Source: Kappaphycus alvarezii (Eukaryota > Rhodophyta > Florideophyceae > Gigartinales > Solieriaceae). From it: DNA of 64,000 nt. Below the pieces are notes generated by a model. The model was not told the origin of the DNA and made no database searches. It saw only the letters and a list, made by a program, of their open reading frames with translations. Shown one piece after another: positions 35,071-46,819 of this stretch. The stretch lies in contig NADL03000544.1 of assembly GCA_002205965.3 (NCBI GenBank), forward strand, positions 366,764 through 430,763, given 5' to 3'. Position 1 is the stretch's first letter. Every line of letters begins with the position of its first letter. Both the position numbers and the translations under genes were made by a program.

Positions 35071-36228
35071 TTATTCCACAAGCTCGACACTGTCATCACT
35101 ACCATGACCATCACTCTGTTTACCGTCCATCGGTTCTCTCTTCCTTCTCTTATAGGCGGAACACTGCACGTCACAGTGTGACCCCAGAGAAGGATCATGA
35201 CTACAGGTCATCTTCAGGATATCGCTTCTAATTCGTGCCGTTTTCACATTGGCGGAAGTTGTTGCAAACTCCAAGTCACCCAGAATTGTCAGCATTTTAT
35301 TCTGTTTCGCGAGAATTACATTCTCTCGGTCTTCTAATTTGCGCCACCTTGACGTTAGCTCCGAGTCACGGCGAATAAGTATCAGACTCTGTTTACGAAC
35401 CAATTCCTCGTTGTCATGAAATCCTTTTCCCGCCTTTCCAAGGTTTTCATTTTTATATCGAACTCTTGTTTCCGCCCTTTTTCTGTTCGATGAAAAGACT
35501 CCTGGATTTGTTCACGGAAACATTCCAGAAGGTCAGGGAGTTTCCGGAGCTGCAGCAGTATATGCAATAGCGGTGAATCACTGCACTGTGCCAATTTGTT
35601 CAAAAATTCGAATCTACTTTTGACATCCATAGATATGAAACCAAATGTATACCTGGTATTCCCACTTTCACCAAAGAGAATCTTGCATTCCGTGCTGCTT
35701 GGTCCTTCCAACGACTTAGGATCAAACATGGATCCGACGCGAATACCATGCGGAGTTAACAGTTCACTCGAGAAAACTGGTTTTCTGCAGCAGGGGCATT
35801 CTACGACCCTATCACTATTGACTCCGAGTGAGACATGTGAGAGATTCGCCCTGGTCGTAATTAACTGTTCACGCTCAACAGCATCTTCGATTGTTGGACT
35901 CCATCCTTTTTACTGAAAAACGCACTTCCAACATTCAGTATGAAGTATGTGACCACATAAACTCATGCGGAGTTCCCCATCAATAACAGGATCAAGGCAT
36001 ACGCAGCAATCCAAACGAAGTGCGGTAGAAGATCCTTTTTTTCGCTAGAACATCTAGCAGAACGTCTAGTGAAGTTTTGAAGGAATTCATCATTGAAAGG
36101 CTCTGGGTAAGCGCCGAAGGCATGTCGCCGCCATCTTCGTACGGTGACGTAATAAAAGTTCCTTCTGTACTTGGGCCGGCTGCAGGTTCTATGCTGGGTG
36201 AGGAGTAATCCCCGTATAAGCGGTCCAT
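35071..36228 (-). pseudogene. RING-H2 finger and coiled-coil protein, broken
   Basis: Reads down from an ATG at 36228: an acidic Ser/Pro-rich start (MDRLYGDYSSPSIEPAAGPS), then a frame change near 36.01-36.05 kb. The RING follows: LDCCVCLDPVIDGELRMSLC, then GHILHTECWKC, and after a long loop VVECPCCRKPVF. Spacing C-x2-C, C-x-H-x2-H-x2-C, C-x2-C is complete; RING domains usually recruit E2 enzymes for ubiquitin transfer. One TAA stop (35910-35912) interrupts the loop between the two halves. From 35729 a long charged coiled coil follows (ECFREQIQESFHRTEKGRKQ), shifts frame near 35.39 kb and continues as LIRRDSELTSRWRKLEDREN, ending in a Cys-rich, basic, then acidic tail. About 380 codons. Stops could in principle be introns, but I see no convincing splice sites. 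Confidence 0.65.
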
Positions 36229-39200
36229 AATCGGATAATTGTATAAACTTTCGTTGTCTCAGAAAAAAGCCACGGAATCGGAGCAGTTCAAGAAACTTGA
36301 CTTTACGGGTAACTACAGCAATTCTTCTGGATGCCTGCTGAATATTAATGCAGGACATTTAAATACCTATCTGCAGGGCACCCAGCTCCCGCGCATTATA
36401 GATTGTTATTTTAGACCTAGTTTTGGGAATTAAAATTAAACGGGTTCTGTGTAAAGAGGAACCCAGATAGAAAGAGGGCAAAAGAATTGGTATTTTCTAA
36501 GCGAGTCTGAAATATGTACTTCTTAAGAAAAAATCCCTGTTCTGAAACCCCATAAATGTGGAAAAATTTTCGTACCCCTATCATCACCACTGTTTCCAAT
36601 ATACAGTATCTGGTTAAGGCTACGAGTAAGAATTGCAGAGGAAGAAGACGATATGTACTCAACAATTTTACTTACACTCGAACAGTAAAGGATGGTTCCT
36701 ATCAACCATTCTGGTTTAGAATTCAATCCCTTTCTTCGTGCGATCATTTGATGAAATATCGTAGAAATTAGTACTATACATGTCGAGAAGTTAATTATGT
36801 CTTGTCTGCTTATGGTTGACCCTGCATATGTCAACCCCACGTCTTACATAGCTTATTATAAGAGTTTACCTACAGTAAGAGTTTTGAAATATGATCCCTC
36901 TTAAAGGTTTTTCTGTTTTATTAGCTTGGATTACATTAAACCAGGGCGCGGTCAGTATTATTAATATGGACACGTAATTGATACTACTCTCCCATTCGTC
37001 CAATAGTATGTTTGCTGTGTTTCGTAACAGGTGCAGTTTCAAATGGTAAACCACAAACCACGTAGGTACCGGGTGCAATATTGTCAGCTGTTCATAACCA
37101 TGTAATGTCAGAGTGAACTACTGATTGCATTGATCCTCGGCAGCTTATATATTTCCAAGAATTAGTATTTGTCCGGTCGTGCACGAGTGATCCAAAAAGA
37201 CCGGTATTGTACTGGAAGAATTTTATAAAACCATTATACTATTTCCGACCTGAGGCGCAGGGGTTGGAGCTATGTTTCTCACAGAATTTGAACCAAGAAC
37301 TGGAGGCAATGCAAATGTAACGGCCAATTTGACGTTTGTAACCATACAAAATTATCACTGCTACATTAATACTTGAGGAATAAATTGTTCAACACCTAAG
37401 CCATCGATCAAAACTTCATCTGCAGCAGTTCTAAAACCTACAGTTATAGTATTTCTCCAAGTATATGTGATAAAAAGAGATGGCGCAGTGCGCATATGTA
37501 ATTATGCAATAAAACTTCGTTAATTCTGCACGACGGCGATCGCTGTGTTCTCAGACCAGATAGATCACTGAATCAAACAGATATTCTATGTGGGTACGTA
37601 CGCTGTCTAAAATTCGTGCTTAAATCAAGTATGAATTTAGACAGCGTATGTAACAGGGAACGGTACGCTACAAACTGAGATTTCTCTGCATAAACAGCAC
37701 CAATAAACATGTTGTAACGGTGCGGTCCGTTCATTAGTAGGGATTGTGATCACATTTTTGATAGTATAAGTGGTGCTGAACGGCGGGCACATTCTCCAAT
37801 AGAACTGGTGAGGGGCATGGCATTATGATCTGTAATGTGCTTTACTGATAATCGGATTTTTGACACTGGGAGATACAGGGTCAATTAATACGAATTACTA
37901 TGATTGTAATTACTGTATGCCATAACGGATTTACAACACATCTATGTGGCATATCCTGTGCACATCAATAGAGTGCGCAATGATTCAATTTAGGTTGTTC
38001 TAAATATACTTCAATGTCTTGGCCACTGTAGCGAAGTGAAGTATAGTAACAATGTGTGAAAGTGAGATGAGATGCACACTGTAGGAGTGGACATACATTA
38101 GCAGGTACAATACCGTACGATTGATGCAGTTTATTTTAGTCGATCCACTACGGGTCTCGCGAAAGGCGAGGATACCATTTATAGAAGTTAGCAGTAGTGA
38201 ATGTACTACTGTACAGTTGGTATTGGTACAACGAGGAAGGGCAAATCTATTCCATTCAACTTAGGAACAATACCGTGTGGCACACTACAGTACTGTCGAA
38301 TGATAGCGGTTGAAAAAAATATTTCTGTTTACAGTACTGCACAGCAGTGTCGGCATGTACTGTACAAACAGATAGGGTGCATGATGAGTGCATTAGGAGA
38401 CGTGATGACAGTACAGGAAACAAAATTGTGTGAAATCGTGAGTTTTAAATTTTATTTCCTTACGTTTTTGTGAGTCACAGGGAATAAAATGGCTCTTTTA
38501 CGGGCTGAAGATAATAGCACAGGCTGTCAATTTTGTCTTGACACTGAATTGTACCATATGAGCGGTAACATCATGCGTGGAATGGTTTAGGAGATATGTC
38601 CTTCTAACTCATTTTTAGGGGGCTATCTGCTATACAGCCTGTTTCAAATAATTTGTTTGTCGCACCAAATTTGTAACAAACAATGCACCTCATATATGCG
38701 ATTTTTCGTACTTGCGTCTGGGTGGCCACTGAATAAAGCAAAAGGTTCTACGTACTTCTAAATTGTGAGGTATTTGATTTTGACTCACACCAACGTTATG
38801 GAATGAGCGCGTGTTGGTCTTTGTTTGATCTTTACCATGTTAAGCGTGCTGCTCTTTCTATGATCTCTACTAAGTGGTCCACTGTGTACTGTCCACAATT
38901 CAGGAATCAAGTTACATGCATCATAGAGCACGCAAATTTAATTACGTCGCTGTAAATAGATACTCTATCGAAACAAGTTGGTGGTAGCTGGTAGTTTAGC
39001 AACTGAGGTGTACATAACGTCCGGTTCATCACGGACAATAAGACCAGAAGTTAAATATGCAACTTGCTTATCGCACGTAGAGCCTATGACTGTAGCGTCA
39101 GAATTTGTGTCCACCACTTCATAGGTCTACGTAAACATTATAACATACAATCAAAGACGAAGTACTCGCACGGTGAACAATGACACACAATGTAATTAAC

Positions 39201-39281
39201 ATATTTATTCATCATTGAGACACATCATAATCTTTGTCTTGGATCTTTGAGCTGCTGCCCATTTTTAGTATCAAGAATCGA
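36229..39281. other. Intergenic, no gene recognised; contains hairpin
   Basis: AT-rich with many stops in all frames. Contains the inverted repeat at 37595-37652 and several TACAGTA/TACTGTA motifs between 38.2 and 38.4 kb. The ORF 38201-38473 has no recognisable content. Confidence 0.6.
37595..37652. repeat. Near-perfect 20-bp inverted repeat (hairpin)
   Basis: Arms TACGTACGCTGTCTAAAATT with C (37595-37615) and GAATTTAGACAGCGTATGTA (37633-37652) pair with one mismatch and one bulge across a 17-nt loop. No gene is adjacent. Confidence 0.8.
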
Positions 39282-41543
39282 CTAATACACTATGCCACCA
39301 GTATTTGAAACCACTTCCTCCTTAATACAGTTGAGAATGTTCTTCCAAACGCTTGAATGTTTGCCAACGGTGTCAATTTTTCCGGTAATAACGCACACCT
39401 CTTTCGCTAGAGATAGACCGACACAGGCCGCCCCCTTGTCGTCGAGAAAGTTTATTGCGATTCCGATGATAGGATTTGGGGACATAAAGCTACATGTGAA
39501 TGTAGAACGGACCATTGAAATGAAAACAACATCGAACTGCGAGCCCTGACACGAGTCAAAATTCATAAGAGTAACAGCCTTGTGCACATTTTTCCGCCGG
39601 AGAAAGTCCAAAACTTCTTCCACCTGCTTTTTGTACGGTGTCAGAACTGCGAAGGTTGCCATCCTCATCTTCGCCTTCCAATCACGAATCATGGATACGA
39701 TCAATTTTGCCTCATACCTGTTGGAGTAATCAGCATTGTCGAGACTTGTTTCCAATGCCGTCCCGTAAGACTCCTTTGTATCAATAACTCTGACTCCACG
39801 AAACTTCTCGCCCAGAAAATAAAGGTGATTGGCGTTACCACAGCGTATCCACGCTGTATCTTTTGGTCTTCGACCATTCTTAACCCTCCCTCCGTAAAAA
39901 AGTTCACTTACCAGCGATCCAGTAGGCCTAGCACCTCTCATTTGTTCATTTAGGAAAAAGCAAATACCTGGATCCAAGTCTATACGTTCAAAAACTCCTT
40001 CGGAATGATGAGCACGGGAAGCAGCCGCTGCGTATGTTTTGGCAGCAGCAAATGTCTTATTCATTCCTCTCTCTATAAAATGGCAACACTTGTGTAGATT
40101 TTGCAACCACTGCCTGAAGAAATGGGCCACAAAAGGAGCCTTTTGAAATGGGTCCCGGAAAAATACAACTGAAGTACCAAAGCGAGTAACCCCCGTCGAA
40201 GACAGTATCCTGGACAAACAGGTGACTGTTTCAGTTTCATTTCCCACTGCGGCTTCATCAAAAATGACTGCATCCAAGGGGAGGACACCATCAAATTGTT
40301 CCATAAAGGCTGACCCAATGGTTCCGAAAACCACGGCGTACTTGTTCATGATTTTGATGGGTGTCGGTGTGAAAGGAGTATGACCTTGGTGCGGAAACAA
40401 CAATATGGCTTCTGTAGATGTACACATCTTTGACAATTCGCGTTTCGCGACTTCTTCCTCATTTCAGTTTTTTCCCACGCGGACTGGTTTCACCGACGAG
40501 CTCACGTCTGAACGTAGACATCGGAGGTATTTCAAGAATAAGTCCTCCACTGCCGCATTGCTAACAATGAGAATGAGAAAGCGTGCTGTTAGTAGCTCTG
40601 CTTGCGAAAACTCGGGTAGTATACCAGAAACCATCACCTTCTCAACAGTCAGACGGATGAGAAGATTAGAGACATGACTCTTCCAAGAACCGGGAGGGCC
40701 TTGACAAAACATTACCGTACTGCAGAACCTTGCTTTTGGGAGACCTAACTGCGCACGATAGTAGAGGTAGGAATTCAATACATCCACCGGAAAACAGCGA
40801 ATTATATGCCGCATGAAAGCCCATGCTACGAGAACTCCCAGCTGAGATTCATTCACTCGTGACTTGCATCCCACCCTAAAACTCCTCAACTTCACCTTTG
40901 TGCCATTCAATATTTTTTGGAGTTGGTCCAGTTGGTTCACATTGTAAGGCTGAACTGTAGAACGGCAAGGCTGCCGGGCCACTGCATTCAGACCGGGTTT
41001 AGTCATTGAAGACGCCGTAAGCGGAAAGTCATAATCAATATGCAGTAGCTGCCGAGCGCACTGCGGATCCGAGAAACCATAAAGGAGTGTCGGTATTATG
41101 TAATGTAGCCCAGGTATACTTCCAATGAACATATTCCAGATGTACCGGCAATTACAGACTTTTTATATCTTCACAGAGCCGCCATTAGCACCAAAGTCTT
41201 GGAATGGATTAGAGAAATTGCGCTTGTTACCGGAGTCCTCCCAAATCAAGAGCTGCAATTCGTGGCGGGCCGGGCCCAAACTACCCCTTTGTCGAGAGGG
41301 TAGCAAATACGGCCTTCCGTGGACAAGTGCGTATAGAGAATCTATAGGACGCTCTTCCATGTATAGACGCAACTTCACCACACTGCTCGAACTGAAACGA
41401 GCTGGACCTCTAGCCGTCGAGTCTGATGAATCGAATGTAGAGTTCCTTGTACATTCACTCTCGCACGTGACGGAAACCGATAGCAACGATAAATCACCGG
41501 GTAACACCTTACTATCCTGTAACAGCGACAATGAAATCACCAA
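39282..41543 (-). pseudogene. UPF1/senataxin-like SF1 helicase domain (broken frame)
   Basis: 754 codons in one frame with only two stops (41163-41165 and 40464-40466, a TAA and a TGA). Helicase motifs in order: Walker A as CQGPPGSWKS (about 40705-40678; the family has GPPGTGKT), motif Ia LIVSNAAVEDLFLKYLR, motif II VIFDEAA (40272-40246), motif III-like FFRDPFQKAPFV (family G-D-x-x-Q, here R-D), then LNEQMRGARP, VLTPYKKQVEEVLDF, motif V FDSCQGSQFDVVFISM, and motif VI region VGLSLAKEVCVITGK (family VALTRAR; the arginine finger is absent). These order and spacings are those of UPF1-like RNA/DNA helicases (AAA_11/AAA_12). Altered motifs I, III and VI suggest lost ATPase activity. The stops are embedded in otherwise well-conserved sequence, so decay is recent or readthrough exists. 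Confidence 0.75.
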
Positions 41544-41554
41544 AGGACCAATTC

Positions 41555-44500
41555 CTACTGTCTCATCATTTCCAACTGTTCTCCTCCAAACTTAGGATGA
41601 ACGTACCCGTGAATTTTGGAGCTCACCACAAGGCTGCACCATGACATGAGAATACCATCCCTCCCTATCCAAAGTGGATCTACACGGGACTGCATTGCAG
41701 GTCTGCGGCCGTACGTGGGTAGAAGATCAAGACGCCCCTCTTTGAGTAGTTCCATGCAGCCTTTTGCCAAAATTTCTGTTGCCATTACCATACAGTAGTG
41801 CATATCACGGGTCGGTATTGTCGATTAAATACCAAGTCGCCGAACATTGAAAAGTTGTGAGAGACATGTATCAACCCTCTTCAGTGTGTCCTGATCAACT
41901 TCCTGGTCTACTTTCAAACTGAAGTGGCGATTGTAGAAAACTCCTGCAGAATTGAGTACCATATAAAGTAAGGTGCATAATATGGATTCCAGGTACATCT
42001 GGGAACTATTGGAACCAAAAACCAATTGCTGCTGATCTTTCTCCATGTCGAACTTCGACTCACACAGACCGTCTCCGCCTTCGGCACTAATGAGATGATC
42101 ACGTACTTGCGTATTGCCACCTTGAGCACTACACTGCCCGCCCGCCGTAGATGTTCGAAACAGTGATCGTGGATCTCCAGCAGATGACGTACCAGACTGC
42201 AGAGGGGGGGTTGAGGGGGTGTAAACTGAGATGTTTCCATGACTAGTATATTTTCAGACACTCCGTGAACTGATCCCCATACCTTGTTTGCAACACCGTA
42301 AATGGCAATGAGAAATTCTGAAGCCTCCGCCTTCCTCGTGTGTAGTGAAATATTAGCCTCGATTTTAGATAGGAGGGAGAAGTGAAGGCTCTTGAATATA
42401 GTCTGAGGGGGGAATTTGAACGAATAAATTGTAGGTAAAGCTTCTGTATGTTTCGGTTTTTTCTTCCGAAGAGCATTCAGTTCTTCTTTCGCGAACATTT
42501 TCCCGCCTTTCGTCATTACATGAAAAGCCAAGTCCAAAGCCTCAGGCATGTAGTTTTATTACCGGGGCGCTTCAATGTCAGGAGTATTTACACCGAGATG
42601 TAGGAATTGACCAGCGTAGACAGGGTCACGTACATCCTCTGCACCAGGACGTGATTCCCGCAAGCATTGGAGGAAATTGGTAACGCGGTTAGCAGAGTCG
42701 TCAGGAGGGAGCAATCTCAAAACATATTCGGCTATACGCATGACATGGACCGAGATCTCCCGCACTGGGACCTTCCCTCTTGGACAGAAACATCTTAGAG
42801 AGGATCTCTTCTGAACGACCCTTGGGAAACTTGAGAATATGCGAAACAATATCCTCAGTTCGCCGGATAAAGGGTATACTTTCAGTTGCCTGGTCGCATA
42901 AGAGTTGATTAGGAGGCCGGGTCGCAAAGTAGCCAGACCAGAGTGTGGGTAGCATCTCATACTCTTAAAACTTTTATCGGCGTTACCGTATGGGGAAAGG
43001 TTGAAACAAACATCTACAACCAACTGAAATGCGCCTGCGGAGAAGTTTATAACTGTGGCAACTAACTCTCTCTTCATTTTCCCGCCTATCTTGAATGCGG
43101 ATGCAAAACTAGACATGACATCCTCCTTCACCAGTGACTTGAGGCTCGGGTCTCTCTCGTGAGCAGCGAATACATCCCGTGATACGTTCAAGACAGATAG
43201 ATCCCCATCAGGTTCCCCGTCATTAGGATATTTGCCACCACGTACCGGTCTCCCTCCGTTTTTTGAACATCGAAGGGCTGCAGGCGAAAGAAAGTTGGCA
43301 AATAATCCTGCGCTAACGTGACATTTTCACCCAAGACTTCCCTCCTTTTCGCACTTACCATATGCAGGATTTCCTTCCAAAACTTGTCAAATTGCGGGGA
43401 TTGGTTCTCGACGGGGGGGGGAGAATAATGCCGTTTTCCGAACACAACCTTGCGGAAAAAGCTTTCAGTGGCCCACAGAGGTTGATTGACGTTTGTTGCA
43501 CGCCCACGCACTCCCTCACTCGCTGATGGACGAAGTTTTCTGGGATGATGTCCGGAAACAGTTTCGCCTTAAATTGTTCTCCTCCGATACACATCCTCCT
43601 CTTAGTAGTACGCCCGACGTACTTCGGCGAATGTCGAGATTTCTCGCCCAGTGAATCGAGGTGCTCAATGTAAAGCTTTCCGGCGTATATTCAAACACCT
43701 CACCGAAGAGAAGGCAATGCATTTTGTAGGCCACGGATGAGAACCAATGAGAAGTGATCATTGGAAAGCAAACGAATAAGGAGAATAGAGAAATTTAATA
43801 TTTTCCCCCAGGTAACTGAACCCGATGAGTTATTCGGAGTACTGGTGCCGTGATATTAATTTCCAGACACTACATCAAATCGGAGAATGACGACTGTGTC
43901 TTTCTGATCGACGCGTGATCCAAGGGCAAGATGTAGAAAGAAAGGAATGCGTCATTATTTAGCTTGGTTGTTGAAGCATTCTGAATCAAAGCCAATTCCT
44001 TCATGTTACTAAACTGTCGCTTTTCATCGAAATTCTCGTATCTCAGAGGCAACGCAAGGTTCGGTTCTTCATCAGGACGGCGTCTGGAATTCTGACGCTT
44101 CATCCTTTTCACGGTCTTCTTCTGGGATGTCACGAGATCAATAATTTCTTCTCGACTCCTCTTCGAAGGGCGCTTATTGGTTACCATTTTTGTGGATTTC
44201 TTCGGCTTTCCTGTTGCACCCGACTGTTCTTGTGAATGGTATATCGAGTTCGGAAGCGGAGCTTCGGATTCCGGTACGGCGGTGATTTCATCAATGTCCT
44301 CGTCGACTGGAGCTGCAGCATTGATAGTGGGACTTTTTTCACGTGAGAAGAGAGAGTTCCGACCTGTTTTCTCAACAGCTAGTGGAACTGAGTGCAACCC
44401 AGTCCGGGCAACCGTACTCTCCTTCTTTTTCCCATGTCTTAATAGCGGTCTAGCCGCAGTCTTCTCTTTCAGTACATATTTCTCATCTCCACCTGTTTCT

Positions 44501-44667
44501 TGGTCTCGCGCTCCCCTGGGTGAGCTTTTTGTCCCTTCTTTGCCTCTAGTCACAAGTACGACATGACTGCGGATGAAATTGAGCTCCAAGACGCGGTGCA
44601 GGGTTGAAACGAGCTTATGTGGAAAACTTATTCTTTTCGGCACAACGGCCGTACATCGGATACTCAA
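41555..44667 (-). pseudogene. Probable N-terminal part of the UPF1-like helicase gene
   Basis: Consecutive minus-strand frames lead into the helicase domain: 44667-43870 (265 codons, basic, with NLS-like runs such as KRPSKRSREEIIDL and KKTVKRMKRQNSRRR), 43761-43516, 43511-43188, 43191-42559 (DVFAAHERDPSLKSLVKEDV; KIGGKMKRELVATVINFSAG), 42549-41914, 42046-41825 and 41803-41555. Frame phases are 0,0,2,0,0,1,1, so at least four shifts occur before the helicase frame (phase 2). I recognise no domain here. Large UPF1-family proteins often have long divergent N-termini, and strand, order and tight tiling make a single gene of about 1,790 codons likely. The start is not resolved; the first frame opens at TTG. 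Confidence 0.45.
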
Positions 44668-45567
44668 CAGGTCATTATGGCTTTATTACGAAAATTTTTG
44701 GACTATCACAAAGGGGTTTGTCACCCACCAATAGTGCACAACTTAAATTTTGAAATTAATCACAACTTGAGTTCAAAAATGGAAGGGAAAAATAAATTAC
44801 ATACTGTATACGTTCATCATGTTTGTAATAGACTGAATTTGACATTGGTGGAATTCCATCCACTCTTCGACAAATTGTTGTTGCATGGAAACGTTTTTCA
44901 TCACATACTGTATTGTTTGGTGGAATCGGTCCCTACAGTAAAGTACTGTACTGTACAGTGAACTCATGATGGTGGTAGATAAACTTTAAGAGTTGCTCTG
45001 AAAGCACACATTTCTATAATACTAAGTCAGGAGATTTGAAAGAGTTATGTCTTCGACTTGGATTTTCGAACAATTGTGGGGGGTGGTACAAGGCAGGAAC
45101 GATGAAGCTGGTCCACCGTCCATAGTGGGGTAGGAGGGCTTGTAGCCTTTTAGAGGTTAGTATTCCACTCCTGCGTTGAAATGCTCGAAAGTTCCGTTAT
45201 TTCTTTCCTGCCTTAGGCCAAACGTAACCTATCCTTATCCACCTTTTCCGAGCACCCTCGATACAGTACAGTATATACACAGTACATTATATACAGTATA
45301 CTGTACTGTATACTGTACTAATAATTTTTTTACCAATGATCTACTTAGGTGCAACATGCGAAGTCATTGAAGACCCCTAGAGTAACTGAAAAACAAACCT
45401 CAATAAATTAGGTTTGAATAGAGTGGCCAAACTCTGCATTATGCGGGGCGCGACACATTATGGACGCCGCGCACGTCGACCATATTGCATAACTTAGCTT
45501 CTGATTGATACGGGTCTTCACTCCTCCCTTAGAACATCCATTACGAGTCGCGATGGCTGCCGGAAAG
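44668..45567. other. Intergenic with TACTG/CAGTA repeats
   Basis: No gene recognised. TACAGTA/TACTGTA-type repeats cluster at 44936-44960 and 45263-45320. Confidence 0.6.
45263..45320. repeat. Palindromic CAGTA/TACTG repeat tract
   Basis: Overlapping TACAGTA, TATACAGTATA and TACTGTACTGTA units fill about 58 bp. The tract is largely self-complementary and could fold into alternative hairpins. Confidence 0.85.
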
Positions 45568-46041
45568 TCAGCTGGCGTTGCGGGAGCTTGATTGACCTTT
45601 AACCTTTTTCTTCGCCTCTCTCCTCCTCTTAGTTCTAGTATACCCTCTTCGGTGGCGGGGTCGTTTGATGGGAACCCCATCAGGGAGCATGACGCGCCTT
45701 ACCTCGCAGACGGTGTGAAATTTGGAGGTGTGCCCCACGCAATCCTTCAAAGCGTCGACAAAGAACGTCAAAGAGAATTCTTCGGCCGGGTAGAGTAGTC
45801 GGCGACTGGTCGTGTTGATTGTGACATAGTGGTTGACACCGTGCAAGCCAATGAGAGTGGCGAGGTATACCCCAGGCGGCAGACTAAGGACGGACTCGAG
45901 CGGGGAGTTCAGGGGAAGGCAGTTCCGGAGCACGAGGCTACGTTGTGGGAGAAGCCTCTGGGAGTCCCTCAGGCTCCGAACGCGGCCACCCTGGTTGAGG
46001 TCACTCCGAGTACGTGCGGCCATCACACGCAAGACGGACAC
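45568..46041 (-). CDS. Unrecognised ORF with basic tail; possible protease-like fold
   Basis: A 157-codon frame. The central part (GVYLATLIGLHGVNHYVTIN, then RRLLYPAEEFSLTFFVDALK, then VCEVRRVML) has the alternating strand pattern and an H-x-V-x-I core like the His region of transposon-borne papain-fold proteases, where a buried His is catalytic. The C-terminus is strongly basic (KRPRHRRGYTRTKRRREAKK). No clear catalytic Cys is assigned; another frame at 46301-46023 directly upstream (DLTDDCIGASL) might belong to the same gene. It lies between the helicase-like gene and the H3-like sequence on the same strand. Function is open; the protease idea is weak inference. Confidence 0.3.
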   Translation of the reverse strand: MSVLRVMAARTRSDLNQGGRVRSLRDSQRLLPQRSLVLRNCLPLNSPLESVLSLPPGVYLATLIGLHGVNHYVTINTTSRRLLYPAEEFSLTFFVDALKDCVGHTSKFHTVCEVRRVMLPDGVPIKRPRHRRGYTRTKRRREAKKKVKGQSSSRNAS

Positions 46042-46489
46042 TCGTGAAGGGCCTGGGTGGGTTCGCCGTATTCAGCCAGGGGGTTACCAAGAGAGGCACC
46101 AATGCAGTCGTCTGTAAGGTCTCTAAATTGGACTGAATAGAGAAGAAGACAGCTTTGCTGAGTTGGGTCCGAACGGGGGGCCCTAGAACGCGTGAAGGAA
46201 AATTGTAGCTTCCGATCTGGGTACTTCTGACACCGCAAATCTATGTTGTCAATGGTCTCAAGACGGTCTTGTCTGCCCAAGACAAGTTGGTTTCCATTCA
46301 CGGCGGGATCTTATTCCCCAGAGAATCCATTGAACGCCATCGTGTACAAGACAACCATATGCTCCTCGCCAGTGTCGTCGTCGATGGCGCGGTATATGTT
46401 GGCACAGCTATGCCAATAAATCGAAGGGACGCACCAGGCGGGGGGCGGGACGGAGGAGTAAGGTTTATGATCTTCCAAGGACTCGGTCA

Positions 46490-46819
46490 GAGCAAACCGG
46501 TACGCATCTGTCTCGTGAATTCCCGGACCGCGTAGTGGCGCACAAAAGCCGTGATATCGCGACCGAAGAGCGCCGTGTGCTCTTCCTCGTCCATTGTGAT
46601 GGGACGGGCAAAACCAGTACGGTCGAATACGTTTTTCAAGGGGCTTCTGTTATTGTAGAATATCTTTTGAACATTTTGGCGGCCTCGAAGCCCTAACACC
46701 TCGGGACGAGACCATACGCTGGCATCGGGACGAGGGACGAGGGACGCATTTGTAGAGATGGCCTTACGGGGAGCCCTTACACCTGTTCTCAAGCTCGCCT
46801 TCTGCTTGGTGCGGGCCAA
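46490..46819 (-). pseudogene. Histone H3-like sequence with lost start codon
   Basis: The frame 47026-46487 contains, after a pyrimidine-rich 5'UTR-like part, ARTKQKASLRTGVRAPRKAI then STNA. Against canonical H3 positions 1-24 this is 14 identities without a gap (A1 R2 T3 K4 Q5, A7, T11 G12, A15 P16 R17 K18, T22, A24). Further on, RP-x4-LR-x5-QK matches H3 R42-P43 to L48-R49 and Q55-K56 with exact spacing but a tail five residues shorter. K4 and K18 are kept; K9 is Leu and K14 is Arg. The codon before A1, where H3 has its ATG, is TTG (46817-46819). The remaining 55 residues are divergent, with weak echoes of the histone fold (LFGRD; FTRQMRTG). Either a decayed H3 variant gene or an H3-tail-bearing protein. 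Confidence 0.65.
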
